Part shown: piece after piece, positions 10,790 to 21,402 of the stretch | How the letters are laid out: the number at the start of each line of letters is the position of its first letter | How positions within the stretch are numbered: position 1 is the first letter of the stretch | DNA from: Meghimatium bilineatum | Lineage: Eukaryota; Mollusca; Gastropoda; Stylommatophora; Philomycidae | Direction: 5' to 3' | Length of the DNA: 64,000 bases | NCBI GenBank assembly: GCA_034231615.1 | Contig: CM067317.1 | Span: 42,472,011 to 42,536,010, forward strand | Program-made: the position numbers and the translations under genes | Notes under the pieces: model-generated | Databases searched by the model: none | What the model was told of the DNA's origin: nothing | The model's input: the letters and a program-made list of their open reading frames with translations, nothing else

Positions 10790-11460
10790 CCGAAACTTGT
10801 TCTTAAATGAATAAAACTAAAAATATGACAACGGATAAAGTGAAAGAATAACCAAAGATAATAGTTGACAATTTCAAACTATATGACGTAAATAATTTTC
10901 AATATTTTGGCACAAACATAAATAACCCAGGAGACTTTCTAGAAATCAAGAGAGGAATTGCAATGGCGGCACTGAAACTTGCGCAAATGAAAAATCTTTG
11001 GCAAAGTACCAGTAGCATAGCCAAACTATCTATGATCAGAACATGCTTATTTCCTGTGGTAATATACGGTTGTGAGGCATGGGCATTAAATAAATTCAAA
11101 TTTCAAAGAAATTGCTGCTGTCGAAATGAGATGCTACAGAAGAAATTTACATATACCATGGACAGCTAATAATACAAATCAAGAAGCGTTCAGATCAATA
11201 AACGTCGGAGAGGGCTGGATCCTTAATAATTATACACAGAAGCATAAAAGCAGTGAAAAATTAATAACTGAAGGTAGAGTTAATGGGAACAGGGGAAGAG
11301 GGCGCCCAGGGCGACGATGGTACACTGATATATCAGATTGCTTAAGCATGTCTTTTGCTTAACCATCTCTCCCAGAATCGCGGAGTTTTCAGAGAATGAA
11401 GGAAGAACACGTTCTGGAAAGAATATGTCACATGATAGTGATATGTATATATATTCAGTC
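10790..11460 (+). mobile_element. LINE family B relic, copy B1
   Basis: The + strand gives IVDNFKLYDVNNFQYFGTNI, AMAALKLAQMKNLWQSTSS, LSMIRTCLFPVVIYGCEAW, then RSINVGEGWILNN and GRGRPGRRWYTDISDCL. These are successive ORF2 segments from just after the RT catalytic region to the end. Two frameshifts separate them. The tail region holds TTCTGGAAAGAATATGTCAC, also found at the end of copy B2 near 22710. Confidence 0.85.
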
Positions 11461-11689
11461 ATATACTATATAAACTTACAAAAATCTGCCTAATAGTGTT
11501 AGTTGCAAAGATTTCCCCCTGGGCATGGATTTCTAAATGCACTATACATGTCCCACCATACATTTCTCACAAAACTATCTCGTCCGTCAATGTCCGTATT
11601 ATTTTCATTACTGTACTGTAAGATAACATTGATTAATGTATACACAAAAATCTCATGCATCAAGTTATCTAAATAAGTAATTACAAATC

Positions 11690-11835
11690 AATTTTTAGAC
11701 ATGTCTCGAGGCCTTCGTTTTATAACAGTCATGCTAACTCATCAGGGATCATCCTTCTAATGTGGCGATATTTGGCTTTTCCCATGATTTTCATTGGCTA
11801 TCAACACAAAGTATACGCAGTGTAACCAATACAAT
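11690..11835 (-). repeat. Dispersed repeat DE, member 3
   Basis: CATCCTTCTAATGTGGCGAT and TGATTTTCATTGGCTATC match 2640-2860 in reverse orientation. The duplicate is at 45625-45775. It borders the degenerate array that follows. Confidence 0.55.
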
Positions 11836-11839
11836 CCAT

Positions 11840-12345
11840 GAAAAATACAATACTATAATGTTGTTTAGTAGCAGTATAAACGTATTATCAGCAATATAGA
11901 CATGTCATTAATTATTGTGTAACAGCTTTATAGACGCCTGATTAATTGTTGTGTAGTAGTAGTATAAACGTGACATAGTTTTTTGTGTAGTGGTGGTATA
12001 GACGCATCATCAATTGTGCAGTATCAGTAGAGACGTGTCAATAGTCATATACTAGCCGTATAGACGCTTCATTCATTGTTGTGTAGTAGTAGTAGTATAG
12101 ACATGGCATCCGTTGTTGTGTAGGGGCGGGTAGAGGCGCATCATCATTTGTTGTGTAATGGCAGTATAGACGTGTCAATAGTTGTGTACCAGCATTATAG
12201 TCGCGTCATTCATCTTTGTGTAGTAGCAGTATAGGCGCGTCATTCATTTTTGTGTAGTAGCAGTATATACTCGTCATTGTTGTAGTGGCATTTTTGTACA
12301 GACATTTCATCAATTGCTGTGTAATAGCAGTATGATGATGTACTC
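11840..12345 (+). repeat. Degenerate ~35-40-bp minisatellite
   Basis: About 13 irregular units of the type TTGTGTAGTAGCAGTATAGA followed by CGYGTCATTCAT. Units vary in length and include TAG trinucleotide runs. The duplicate is at 45780-46275 and differs by single-base indels, so this old array is not changing unit number between copies. Confidence 0.85.
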
Positions 12346-12644
12346 TCCGTTGAAACTGGAAAGTTAGTCCAGCTAGGTTATGTCAGAGATCTCAAGAATT
12401 AAAAAAAAAGTAATCGTAGATTCGCGGCTCTGTGAGTCAAATCATCACGATGTACGTAGTTCATGGAGGTTATTCAGATTTTAACCTCCAAGGGGTTGCC
12501 CATAAGTTGTGTCAACAATTAGGGAGAGGGTGTCTCAAAAAGTTTGACATTTATTGACAAGGGAAGGGTTGACAATACTATATTTTATACACTAATTAAA
12601 TTAATGGCGTTTGAACAAAAATTCCCGCCGAAGACGGATGTGTC

Positions 12645-12795
12645 AGGCCATTGGCGCAAATAAAACGGCGACACAACGCATTTCCATTTTCTGGACTATA
12701 TCCTGCTGGAAATCTAATAGGGCCATTGTCCTACTGCAATAGAGATCCGGCAGGAGTTTGAGAATGAACGCTGAAGAAGAAGAACAAAAATTCTC
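12645..12795 (+). mobile_element. SINE S1 3' fragment
   Basis: CGACACAACGCATTTCCATT, then GGCAGGAGTTTGAGAATGAA and a GAAGAAGAAGAA tail, match the 3' half of S1 seen (antisense) at 30430-30704. It is 5'-truncated. The duplicate is at 46565-46715. Confidence 0.75.
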
Positions 12796-12799
12796 ACAG

Positions 12800-13580
12800 T
12801 ATTGACACATTAGGTCACTTCTCACATTTTTTTCGGATAACATTTGTTTGGGGGAGGGGTGGATGACACAATTTGTTAATACAAAATAATGGGGGTCCCT
12901 GAATTTCAATCTTGACAAGCAGTTTGACAAGGAGGGGGAAGGACGTCAAAAGTTGTTATAGACATTGTTCACGTAATGTCTCCGAGTATTTTATGCCAAC
13001 AGAACGAATTTCCTTTTTCCCCCTTGCAAATATTTTCTTTGGCCATTAATTATGTACTGTTTTCGTCAGATTCAGGTGCTTCTCTCTCTCTCTCTCTCTC
13101 TTTCTCTCTTCTTCTCTCTCTCTCTGTTCCTTATCATCCTCATACTGTCTTCTGTCAATCTGATAGTGATCCATTGATCGCAATAACATCATCTTTCCGC
13201 ACACATCTGGTTATCTGTAATGTAATACTGCATATTGATCGCTACACTTGTAATGAGATCACAACACATGCTTACAAACGTTTCTCAATAAGGAGACAAC
13301 ACGCCGCGACGCCTCCATTATAGACCTTCTGGAACCCAGGTTGTATAATGTTAAGTCCATCGATGTAAACTTTCGCCCGTCGACCAGTGAACCCCGGTTG
13401 TAATCCACTCATTATTCGTGGTTTGAAATAAAATATACTTCCGTAGTTCACCCAGACACTTGAAGTAGGGTACTAGCAATCGTGGAATCATAGCACTAGC
13501 AATAAGGTCGAGGAATGGCGTCGTCGCTACTGAGCAAGCATAGTAGGTTTCGTCACTAGTCAGGCGGTTTCTGAGGAGCC
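12800..13580. other. Mostly unannotated, with a (CT)n run
   Basis: Contains a (CT)n microsatellite at 13078-13126, lengthened to 47013-47097 in duplicate 2. The rest, including a GTCGAC-containing stretch near 13380, shows no frame or repeat I recognise. Confidence 0.5.
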
Positions 13581-13584
13581 ACTT

Positions 13585-13870
13585 ATTAGGCAGCTTAGCA
13601 CATATAGGTAATGATTAGGCAGCTGAGTATGTATAGGTAATGATTAGGCAGCTGAGTATATATGGGGAATGATTAAGCAGCTGAGCACTTATGGGGAATG
13701 ATTAGGCAGCTGAGTATGTATGGGGAATGATTAGGCAACTGAGCACTTATGGGGAATGATTAGGCAGCTGAGCACTTATGGGGAATGATTAGGCAGCTGA
13801 GTATGTATGGGGAATGATTAGGCAACTGAGCACTTATGGGGAATGATTAGGCAGCTGAGCACTTGGGGAA
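13585..13870 (+). repeat. 29-bp minisatellite (GATTAGGCAGCTGAGCACTT), copy 1
   Basis: About ten units of 29 bp. CACTTATGGGG and TATGTATGGGG units alternate irregularly. Most units contain CAGCTG. Confidence 0.92.
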
Positions 13871-14035
13871 TCTAAAGCACGTGTGATATAACGCTTGTGC
13901 ATATTTACATTGTACCTCCTGGATACATTCAATCGCGAGCCAATATGTGTACCTTCTTCTAACATTACCAGTTTAACATATCTGCACAATGTTCAAGTGA
14001 CAGTATTAGTATCATAATAGACATTCTATAAATAA

Positions 14036-14051
14036 ATATATATATATGTCA

Positions 14052-14094
<43 letters not shown>
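14036..14094. repeat. (TA)n microsatellite
   Basis: TA run with one GTCAGTG interruption. In duplicate 2 (47911-47955) it is shorter and followed by an extra AGCTAAAAGTAACATACAC segment absent from copy 1. Confidence 0.9.
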
Positions 14095-14097
<3 letters not shown>

Positions 14098-14124
14098 TGT
14101 TGAAGTTCGATCTGTCAAGCCAAA

Positions 14125-14235
14125 AGACTAAGCTATCACATCCAAGATATAAACCATGGCACAACGCATTCCATTCTCCGAATGACATGCTGTAATTTTG
14201 CAGGAATTTGAGAACGAAGGCAGAAGATATTGTTG
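14125..14235 (+). mobile_element. SINE S1 3' fragment
   Basis: ACCATGGCACAACGCATTCC, then GCAGGAATTTGAGAACGAAG and a short AGAAGA end, match the S1 3' half (CCATGACACAGCGCATTCC, GGAGTTTAAGAACGAACG). The duplicate is at 48015-48115. Confidence 0.72.
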
Positions 14236-14239
14236 GCAA

Positions 14240-15070
14240 CCGTTGTCCTAGACATTTGATTTCTCCCATAGTGCACACGTCAGCAACAAATAACATACGT
14301 TGTCTAGTCCATGACATATGCATAGCCTATATATATATATTTTCATCTTGCCTTGTTCACTCAAACCCCATTATAACAAACACAAGTTTAAAAAAGAATA
14401 GAAGTTTCCCGTCTCCAGTAACAACACAAACATTTCACACAAAAATATAACGAGGTCATCAATTTCAATCAATTTGTAAAGCCTGACCTGGCACAGTTAA
14501 TAAATCTTCCTGTTCTAAGCTGTCAATCACAACCTTACAGACCTATTTGTTATTCAGAGTGTTCGCGTTCCTAATTAGCTGGCGACAATAGATTTATTTC
14601 GCCAGCATAATAATGATTGGTTCTGTACAGGACACGATTCAACCCGGTTTTTCTTCCTGGCTCACGCATGGAAAAGTAACACAATTAACAAGGACAGGGG
14701 AATTAGTAATGCGAGCATTAATTATAATATAATAACATTAGCATTAATAATATATTGTGTGTATATGTCTGTACAATACTGCAGCGATTCAAGGTTGCCA
14801 TGTTCACGCTTTTCTTAACGCCCGGGCCCGAAAGCAGATACAATTAATAATCAAGATATCTAGAGTTGCCAGAGATGAGGAAAGAGATCGTAAGAGCTCA
14901 CAAAATCATAATATTTTTAATTACCCGTTTGAATTGTGTCCACATTTATCGTTGCTTGGGCTCGTTGTCTGGGTCGAAATCGGCTTGTCTTCAAACTCCT
15001 ATAAGAAACTGATAGAGTAGTCCTTCGTCACTTCAATGAGATTATTTGATTAGTTAAGTAACATGTACCT
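14240..15070. other. No recognised feature
   Basis: Unique sequence, almost base-identical at 48116-48950. An 87-codon frame at 14757-15020 is identical in the two copies but has no domain I recognise. Low divergence here only reflects the recent duplication or allelism, not selection. Confidence 0.4.
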
Positions 15071-15074
15071 CTTA

Positions 15075-15310
15075 TGATGAGGTACGCACCTTTCAACCTC
15101 GGATGTTATTCCAATTTGGTTATATCAAAGCTTTAAAACCATACGCAATAGTGGAAGTCGCGGCTTCGGTAATCGAGTCACAACGACCTCCGGAGATAAG
15201 TAAATAAACTACTACATTGAGATTTATTGGCAGTTGACATACTGAGATTGACCAATGAAATTATCGTACAAGGTCAAGTAGGGTCACTTTTAAAAGATGA
15301 CTATAGAGAA
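15075..15310 (-). repeat. Dispersed repeat DE, most complete member
   Basis: Contains both halves seen separately elsewhere: the GTTATATCAAAGCTTTAAAA / GTCGCGGCTTCGGTAATCG half (also 3050-3160 and 5185-5300) and the GACCAATGAAATTATCG / AGTAGGGTCACTTTTAAAA half (also 2640-2760 and 11690-11835). At ~235 bp with no coding capacity it fits a SINE or MITE. Copy 2 (48955-49175) has a ~20-bp deletion in the first half. Confidence 0.62.
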
Positions 15311-15424
15311 GTCAAGCTAGAAGTAGTTCACATGACTGCAAGGTGCCGTCTAGGATGAAGATAACTCTGCATGTACCGGCACAAGTCGTATCAACTATTA
15401 GGTGTGGCTAATAGAAACATTGAA

Positions 15425-15507
15425 AATATGTGACGATATAGAGAAATATGTGAAGATATATAAAATATGTGCTTATAAAATATGTGAAGATGTATAACAC
15501 GTGAAGA

Positions 15508-15592
<85 letters not shown>

Positions 15593-15650
15593 TATAATAT
15601 GTGAAAGTATATAAAATATGTGAAGATATAAAAATATGTGAAATAGTTAT
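15425..15650. repeat. (TA)n run within AATATGTGAAGATATA short repeats
   Basis: Seven or eight short copies of a TATGTGAARATAT motif flank a (TA)n run at 15511-15583. The TA block looks like an expansion inside the short repeat. Confidence 0.85.
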
Positions 15651-15954
15651 GTTACCATCGCTAGGGTGCACCTATTTCTCCACCGTTCATGTGCGATTTT
15701 CAGTTTGAGTAGGTAACATTACAGAAGTATCTCTCCGTGGTGACCCTGGTAACAGATGTACCATAATCGTGTATGGTGTATCTCTTTAATACTTTTTGGG
15801 ATCAGTCAGTTGTTGTTGATTCAAACTGTAGATTGTAACCAGACGACCAAGATCTCCGGTACCTTTAAGTCAATATAACGAGCGTGCACAGACATCCAGA
15901 TACAAGGGGTGAAAACGCACAACCGTTATGGGATGTATCCTTTGAGATTTCTCG
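15650..15954. other. Unannotated; short match to retroposon X
   Basis: GGTGCACCCTGGTAACAG (clear in duplicate 2 at about 49674-49691; copy 1 lacks CA) resembles GGTGCACCCTGGAAACAG at 32537-32554, within the 5' part of retroposon X. A nearby GACCAAGATC is also shared. This may be a decayed 5' fragment of that element. Confidence 0.4.
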
Positions 15955-16405
15955 TGTTGTCCCAAATCATCACTATCTAAGTGGCGTGTTCTTTACAGAA
16001 CGTTGTCCTCGCTGCCACTCTGTAAGTCTCTCGGTTCTGTGTGATCTGCCCAGCCCTTTCCAGTGTCATGTTCAGAAGGTCTTTGATATCATGTGCCCTT
16101 CGTAGTCTTGGTCTGTTTCATGTTCTCTTTCCTGGAAGTTTTCCCTCTATGATTAATCTTTCTAAACCATTGTGTCTCTTTATATATCCGAAATATGTTA
16201 GCTTGCGTTTTTTTATTAAATAGTTTCGAGGAGTCAGTCTTCTTCTATGTTAAGATCTTTGCGGACGTCTGCGTTGGTTCGTCTTTCCGTCCATGGTATT
16301 CTTAGGATCTCTATAACATTTTATTTCGAATGCATTTTTTTTTGCTTTCATATGTGGATGTCATTGCCCACGTCTTACAATCATATATTGTCACTGGACA
16401 AATAT
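15955..16405 (-). mobile_element. LINE family N relic
   Basis: Antisense segments include YIKRHNGLERLIIEGKLPGK and HDIKDLLNMT followed by a AGQITQNRETYR segment, in ORF2 tail order. Several frameshifts are visible. The relic joins the 3' tail of LINE C1 at about 16405, so C1 probably inserted at or near its upstream end. Confidence 0.75.
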
Positions 16406-17440
16406 CATCAATATGATCATTTTCCTTTTGCGCTGAAGTTAGCGCATAGGGCAGAGGTCAGATCTCTCCAATTCTGTCTGTTCAAAGCTATTCTGTACAG
16501 TTCGTGTATATTATGTATATTGGTTGTTTTACTTTCTCTAAGTATTGTTCTTCTGAGTGTTTCTTTTGGTCTACCCCTTGCTCTTCTGCCTGTAGGTATC
16601 CATTCAAGAGATTGGTGGTGTATTCTGTTGATGTCTGTTCGTAGGACATGCCCGATGTAGGACAAACGGCGTTTTCTGATAACATCTGTGATGAAATTTT
16701 AATTTGTCTCTTCACTAATTTTATCATTCGATTTGAATTCACTCCAATGGGTGTTAGTTATCCTACGAAGACATTTGTTCTCGAAATTCAGTAATTTCTT
16801 TTCTGAAGATAAAGAGCTTTTCCAGCTCTCACATCCATTTGATAGCACCGAAATAACGCAAGAGTTAAATAAGCGTATTTTCGTACGTGTGCTGATTGAC
16901 TTTGACCTTCAGATATTAGACAGTCTTTTAAAGGCACTTGATGCTAGTGCAATGCGAGTTGTAATTTCTGTCATGACATTACCGTCGAGTGTTAATTTGC
17001 TTCCTAGATAGGAAAGTTTGTGTACCTTTTCAAGTTGTTGTCCATTAAAAATAATTGCGTTAGGTGAATTAGTGAAATCCATAATTTTTGTTTTTGATGA
17101 GTTGATTTGGAGACCTATTTGTCCTGCGATGAGTTTTAATCTATCAGTTTTTGTTTGTGCATCTTGATGGTTTCATTCAATATTGCTAGATCATCGGCAA
17201 AATCCAGATCTTCTAGTGTTTTATTTATCCATTTGATTCCTAGATTTGCGTTGGATGTGCTTTTTCTCATAGTCCAGTCAATTGCGATATTGAATAGTAA
17301 TGGTGACATAGGGCAGCCTTGTTTAACACCTATTCTGAATTGACCTTTTCTGTTCGAACACAGGATTTTGAGTTGGTATAGAATGATTTTATCACATTTA
17401 TATATTTGATTTGGAATCTATATATTTTTAAAATTTCCTA
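16406..17440 (-). mobile_element. LINE family C, copy C1, with RT motifs
   Basis: The antisense strand encodes a large part of an ORF2: KAFDSIHQPSL, IGVKQGCPMSPLLFNIAID, then LDFADDLAILNE carrying the RT catalytic (F/Y)-x-D-D, INSSKTKIMDFTNSP, KLSYLGSKLTLDGNVMTEI, NGCESWKSSLSSEKKLL and GRRARGRPKETLRRT. It ends NFSAKGK and a stop. About two frameshifts and three stops are present (one at EETN-stop-NF, where copy 2 reads EETHQNF). The 3' UTR carries the inverted repeat GCGCTAACTTCAGCGC at 16430-16445 and ends in an ATGATG-rich tail. Confidence 0.93.
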
Positions 17441-17695
17441 AAGCGATGGTTGGTGGATGCTGTCGAAGGCTTTTTGAAAAATATAACTTATTGATAATTG
17501 TAACTTTGTTTCTCTGTTCACATGCCATATATTTTTCATCTGTGATGTTTTTTGTAGTGCCATTGCTATATTTTTCTGATATCAGAAATTTCCTGTAGTG
17601 TTGATGATTGACCAAAGATATTCAAAGATTCTGACAGTTTCTATTTTTTCTTTGTCAATGACTAATTTCGGTTTAAAATTCATCTCTGTTTATTA
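17441..17695 (-). mobile_element. LINE family D-like piece fused to LINE C1
   Basis: Antisense frame: KLVIDKEKIETVRNFEYLW (as read in duplicate 2), then NIAMALQKTSQMKNIW. This is the post-RT part of a LINE ORF2. It runs directly into KAFDSIHQPSL of LINE C, which belongs to an earlier part of the protein. The order is impossible for one element, so this is a fusion of two different LINE copies. The duplicate is at 51346-51590. Confidence 0.75.
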
Positions 17696-17854
17696 GCATT
17701 ATTTTTGACCATTTTGTTATGAGGAACACATTTTGTGTCTCGCTATGGTGTTCGACTGACATAATCATGTGTTTTAAACCTGTGGGGTTTATGAATATAC
17801 GGGTTGTATCAACTGCATACGTAATTTCTGCAATCTCATGTCCTTCCTCACTAG

Positions 17855-17950
17855 CTGGAAAACGGGTTTTTCTATAAGTTTCCTTAGTCGTCTCCTATTA
17901 CATATCTGGAAAGAAGACAGTGTCCTTGTTCTATACACCCTGGACTAGGT
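17855..17950 (-). mobile_element. SINE S1 central-block remnant
   Basis: TTTCCTTAGTCGTCTCCTAT and AGAAGACAGTGTCCTTG correspond to the S1 central block. The rest is lost. The duplicate is at 51746-51840. Confidence 0.5.
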
Positions 17951-18973
17951 AGAAGTAAATGCACCGATTGCAACTGTCGTAGTCACATGGAAACTATGTA
18001 GTTGACATTTTACAAAATAGACATATTTGATGTTTCGACTAAAGTACCTTATTATGAACTGTAACTATATACACCTATACATTTTAAAGTTTAAGTTCAA
18101 CTTTTTACACTAATCATATTTGACATGTTAATATTTACCGTTGGGTAATGTGGCGTTGTACCATGTAACATCTAGCCAGTCTGTTTTTGAATCCGTTTCT
18201 AATAGAGATTACTGATAAATTCTTAGAGAGACTCGGTGCATTCCTGTGGGTAAAACCGATTTTTTTTCTTGTTAATGATACACTTCGTGTCACATCTAAC
18301 GATAGAATCTTGGATCTCATCCTTTATAGAGCTCATCCTGTATAGAGCCACTACTAGATCTAGCCCGGATAGTAAAGTCTGGGACTGTGATAATTAGTGC
18401 TTCTGTAGTTGTCATATGTCTGGGAATTTTCATCTCAATAGTTCCTAGATTGCAACATGTCACAAGTAGTAAAAGTTATAAATTTTCATGTTTCCATCTT
18501 TTATTGTTTTAGTTGCAATATATTGGTCATGTTAACATAGTAAACAAAATTTAAAATATACGGTTCTGGTTTGGATCCCGCGTCCCCTTATTTGATTATT
18601 TCCCTTTGCAATGTTTATCAGTTTATGTTTATCATTTATTACTTTAAATATACATTTATTTAGGGTTAGGGGTAGCTCTAAAAAATAAATATTTAATGTA
18701 ATTATTGATATAATATTTAGATTTATTAATCCTGAAATAAGCAAGGAGACACGAGTTCCAAAACAGACACCTTCCTTTCCACCAAGAAAAAAACAAAAAA
18801 AAAACAAACAAACAAACAAAAACTGTCAATGCTGCATTTTCCCAGTTAGGGATATGAAGGGAATTCGGAAGTTTTTTGTGTGATAATGGCTGCATGCCAT
18901 TGCTGCCGCCACGTCATGTATAGTTTTTAATTTCACTCTGAGAGAAACAAAATTTAGCCCTTACTGTTTTAGG
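17951..18973. other. No recognised feature
   Basis: AT-rich unique sequence, including an A/AAAC run at 18783-18822. It is nearly identical at 51841-52864. Short open frames have no recognisable domain. Confidence 0.4.
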
Positions 18974-19045
18974 ACTTAACGGGTGTGAGACCTAACAGGT
19001 ATAAGACCTAACGGGTATAAGACCTAACGGGTGTGAGACCACCGA
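18974..19045 (+). repeat. 16-bp repeat (GACCTAACGGGTATAA)
   Basis: Four units of 16 bp with ATAA/GTGA variants. The same unit number occurs at 52865-52935. Confidence 0.88.
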
Positions 19046-19149
19046 TATAATCTCGAATATGCGCCACGCTTAGCGCTAACATTATACGGTGGAAAATTAA
19101 ACAGAGTTAGTGGTGGGGTTTAAGATAATTAAGGGCAGCTTAATATTTA

Positions 19150-19650
19150 TAAACCCATCCAAAGGTGGGGGGAAACTCTCTCAATCCTTCTTTATGTGAA
19201 ACTCTCAATCTCTCCTATGGTAGAGGACACTCTCAACTCCTCCTAAGAGGGGGCGCTCTCTCAACCCCTCCTAAGGTGGAGGAAACTTTCAACCCCACAT
19301 AAGGTGGATGAAACTCAACCCCTCCTAGTGCGGAGGAAACTCACTCAACACTTCCTAAGTTGGAGCATTCTCCTACCCCTCCGAGAGTGGAGGCACTCTT
19401 TCCACTCCTCCTAGTGTGGGGGAACACTCAACTCCTCCTAGAGTGAGAGGAAACTCATCCACTCCTAATATGGAGGAAACTCTCAACCACTCCTAGAATG
19501 GAGAAAACTCTCAACCCCTCCTAGAATGGAGGAAACTCTCTTAACCACTCCTAATGTGAAACTCACCCCCCCCCAATTGTGAAGGACGTTCTATACCCTT
19601 CCTAGACTGGGGGGCACTCTCTCAACCCTTCCCTAGCGTGGAGGAAAGTA
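19150..19650 (+). repeat. Old ~30-bp minisatellite
   Basis: About 16 diverged units with core CTCCTAGAATGGAGGAAACT and CTCTCAACC. The duplicate (53045-53545) has the same unit number and only a few substitutions, unlike the younger arrays. Confidence 0.88.
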
Positions 19651-20165
19651 TATTAGAGAATCCAGCTCGAACACAGAGACAGAACTTTATAAATTTTTAA
19701 TGAGATTTATGTTCTCCACTTCCGTAAGATATTCCTTCTGGTGATTGCTGTCGGGAATATACATTCACACACGAAGACGTCATGTCGCACGGGGACACTA
19801 TCATTTCGAGAATTTATATAGAAATAAATGAAATGGTCTTGTTATCTCATGCGGTTGGATCCGACATTCTTAATTGTAATCACCATTGTCGAGGATAAGC
19901 CCAACAGACTGGAAATATAGCGACCAATTACATATAAGAAATACCGTGAATTGCATAATTCCTTATCTTTGTGAGAAATTTCATGACATGACCTTGTTTT
20001 GCAAAATATCGCCAAAGCTAAAAGTTCGTTAAAGCGGGGGAGTGGGGGGGGTACCTACTCGTTGGATAAATTCTTAGTACTAAATGTTATGTTCTGATTT
20101 CTTAGTTGGATGGTATATATATATATACATACATACACATGCGCACACGCACACACACCCTTTGT
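19651..20165. other. No recognised feature apart from short TA/CA runs
   Basis: Unique sequence with a G-run at about 20036-20050 and a TA/CA microsatellite at 20112-20158. The duplicate is at 53546-54060. Confidence 0.4.
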
Positions 20166-20167
20166 CT

Positions 20168-20835
20168 ACAAGCTTATTTAGACATAACTAAATATGGAGT
20201 TTTTTTGCAGTTCTACCTGACTATTTAGACATACGTAAATATGAAGTTGTTTTGTAGTTCTACCCGACTGTATTTAGACATAACTAAATATGGAGTTTTT
20301 TTTGCAGTTCTACCTGACTATTTAGACATACGTAAATATGAAGTTGTTTTGTAGTTCTACCCGACTGTATTTAGACATAACTAAATATGGAGTTTTTTTT
20401 GCAGTTCTACCTGACTATTTAGACATACGTAAATATGAAGTTGTTTTGTAGTTCTACCCGACTGTATTTAGACATAACTAAATATGGAGTTTTTGCAGTT
20501 CTACCTGACTATTTAGACATACGTAAATATGGAGTTGTTTTGTAGTTCTACCCGACTGTATTTAGACATAACTAAATATGGAGTTTTTTTTGCAGTTCTT
20601 CCCGCTTGTAATTAGACATAACTAAATATGGAGTTTTTGCAGTTCTATCTGACTATTTAGACATAAGTAAATATGGAGTTTTTTTTTGCAGTTCTACCCG
20701 ACTGTATTTAGACATAACTAAATATGGAGTTTTTTGCAGTTTTTCCCGATTGTATTTAGACATAATTAAATATGGAGTTTATGCAGTTCTACACGACTGT
20801 ATTTAGACATAAATAAATATGGAGAGATGTATCGA
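20168..20835 (+). repeat. Palindrome-bearing ~50/100-bp minisatellite, copy 1
   Basis: About 13 half-units of roughly 50 bp. Each carries the imperfect palindrome TATTTAGACATAACTAAATA (stems TATTTAG/CTAAATA) or its variant with ATACGTAAATA, then a T-run, GCAGTTCTACC and CGACTG. The two half-unit types alternate, giving a ~100-bp dimer period in the left half. Confidence 0.92.
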
Positions 20836-21094
20836 TTTTTTGCAATTTTACCCGACTGTATTTAAAAATATCGGTTATTATTTCCTGCACGTTTTTAATT
20901 TTAAGACTTGTTGTACCTATTTTCAAACCATTCTGTCACTAATCGTATGTAGCAGAACAGTAAGCGTGTCTTCACACCGGATTTTCTGTAGGGATTTACA
21001 CCCTTAGCCAATGCCACTCGGCGCAAATTTAGGTACTTTAATACAAATGTACTTGCTGTATAGACATGTTAAACTGCGAAGAAGAAGAAGAAAG

Positions 21095-21402
21095 ATTACA
21101 AATGTGAAGGCATTACTACAGTAAAGCTCGGAAATCGTTATACACTAGCATGGTTCGGATATGTATGCAGGCACGATTCCTTGTCAAAAACAATACTGCA
21201 GGGAACTGTCGAGGGTGGAAGAAGCAGAGGAGGTCAAATAAAGACATGGGCAGACAACATCAAGGAATGGACAGGGCTAGATATTTCCACACTCATCCGC
21301 ATCGCTGAGGATAGAATTCGCTGGATGACTCTGTGTGCTGAAGTTTCCAATGTGGTACCCCTATGACCCTGAAGGGTTATGGGTTTTATTGATTGATTGA
21401 TA
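21095..21402 (+). mobile_element. LINE family A 3' end, copy A2
   Basis: Sense frame: LAWFGYVCRHDSLSKT, then GRSRGGQIKTWADNIKEWTG, LDISTLIRIAEDRIRWMT and a stop after VVPL. The 3' tail is (TTGA)n at 21388-21402. It is 5'-truncated more than A1. It lies inverted to A3, about 780 bp away. Confidence 0.88.

Noticed and set aside
13078-13126. Regulatory polypyrimidine (GAGA-type) element
   Set aside because: It is a (CT)n microsatellite that changes length strongly between the two copies, with no promoter context.
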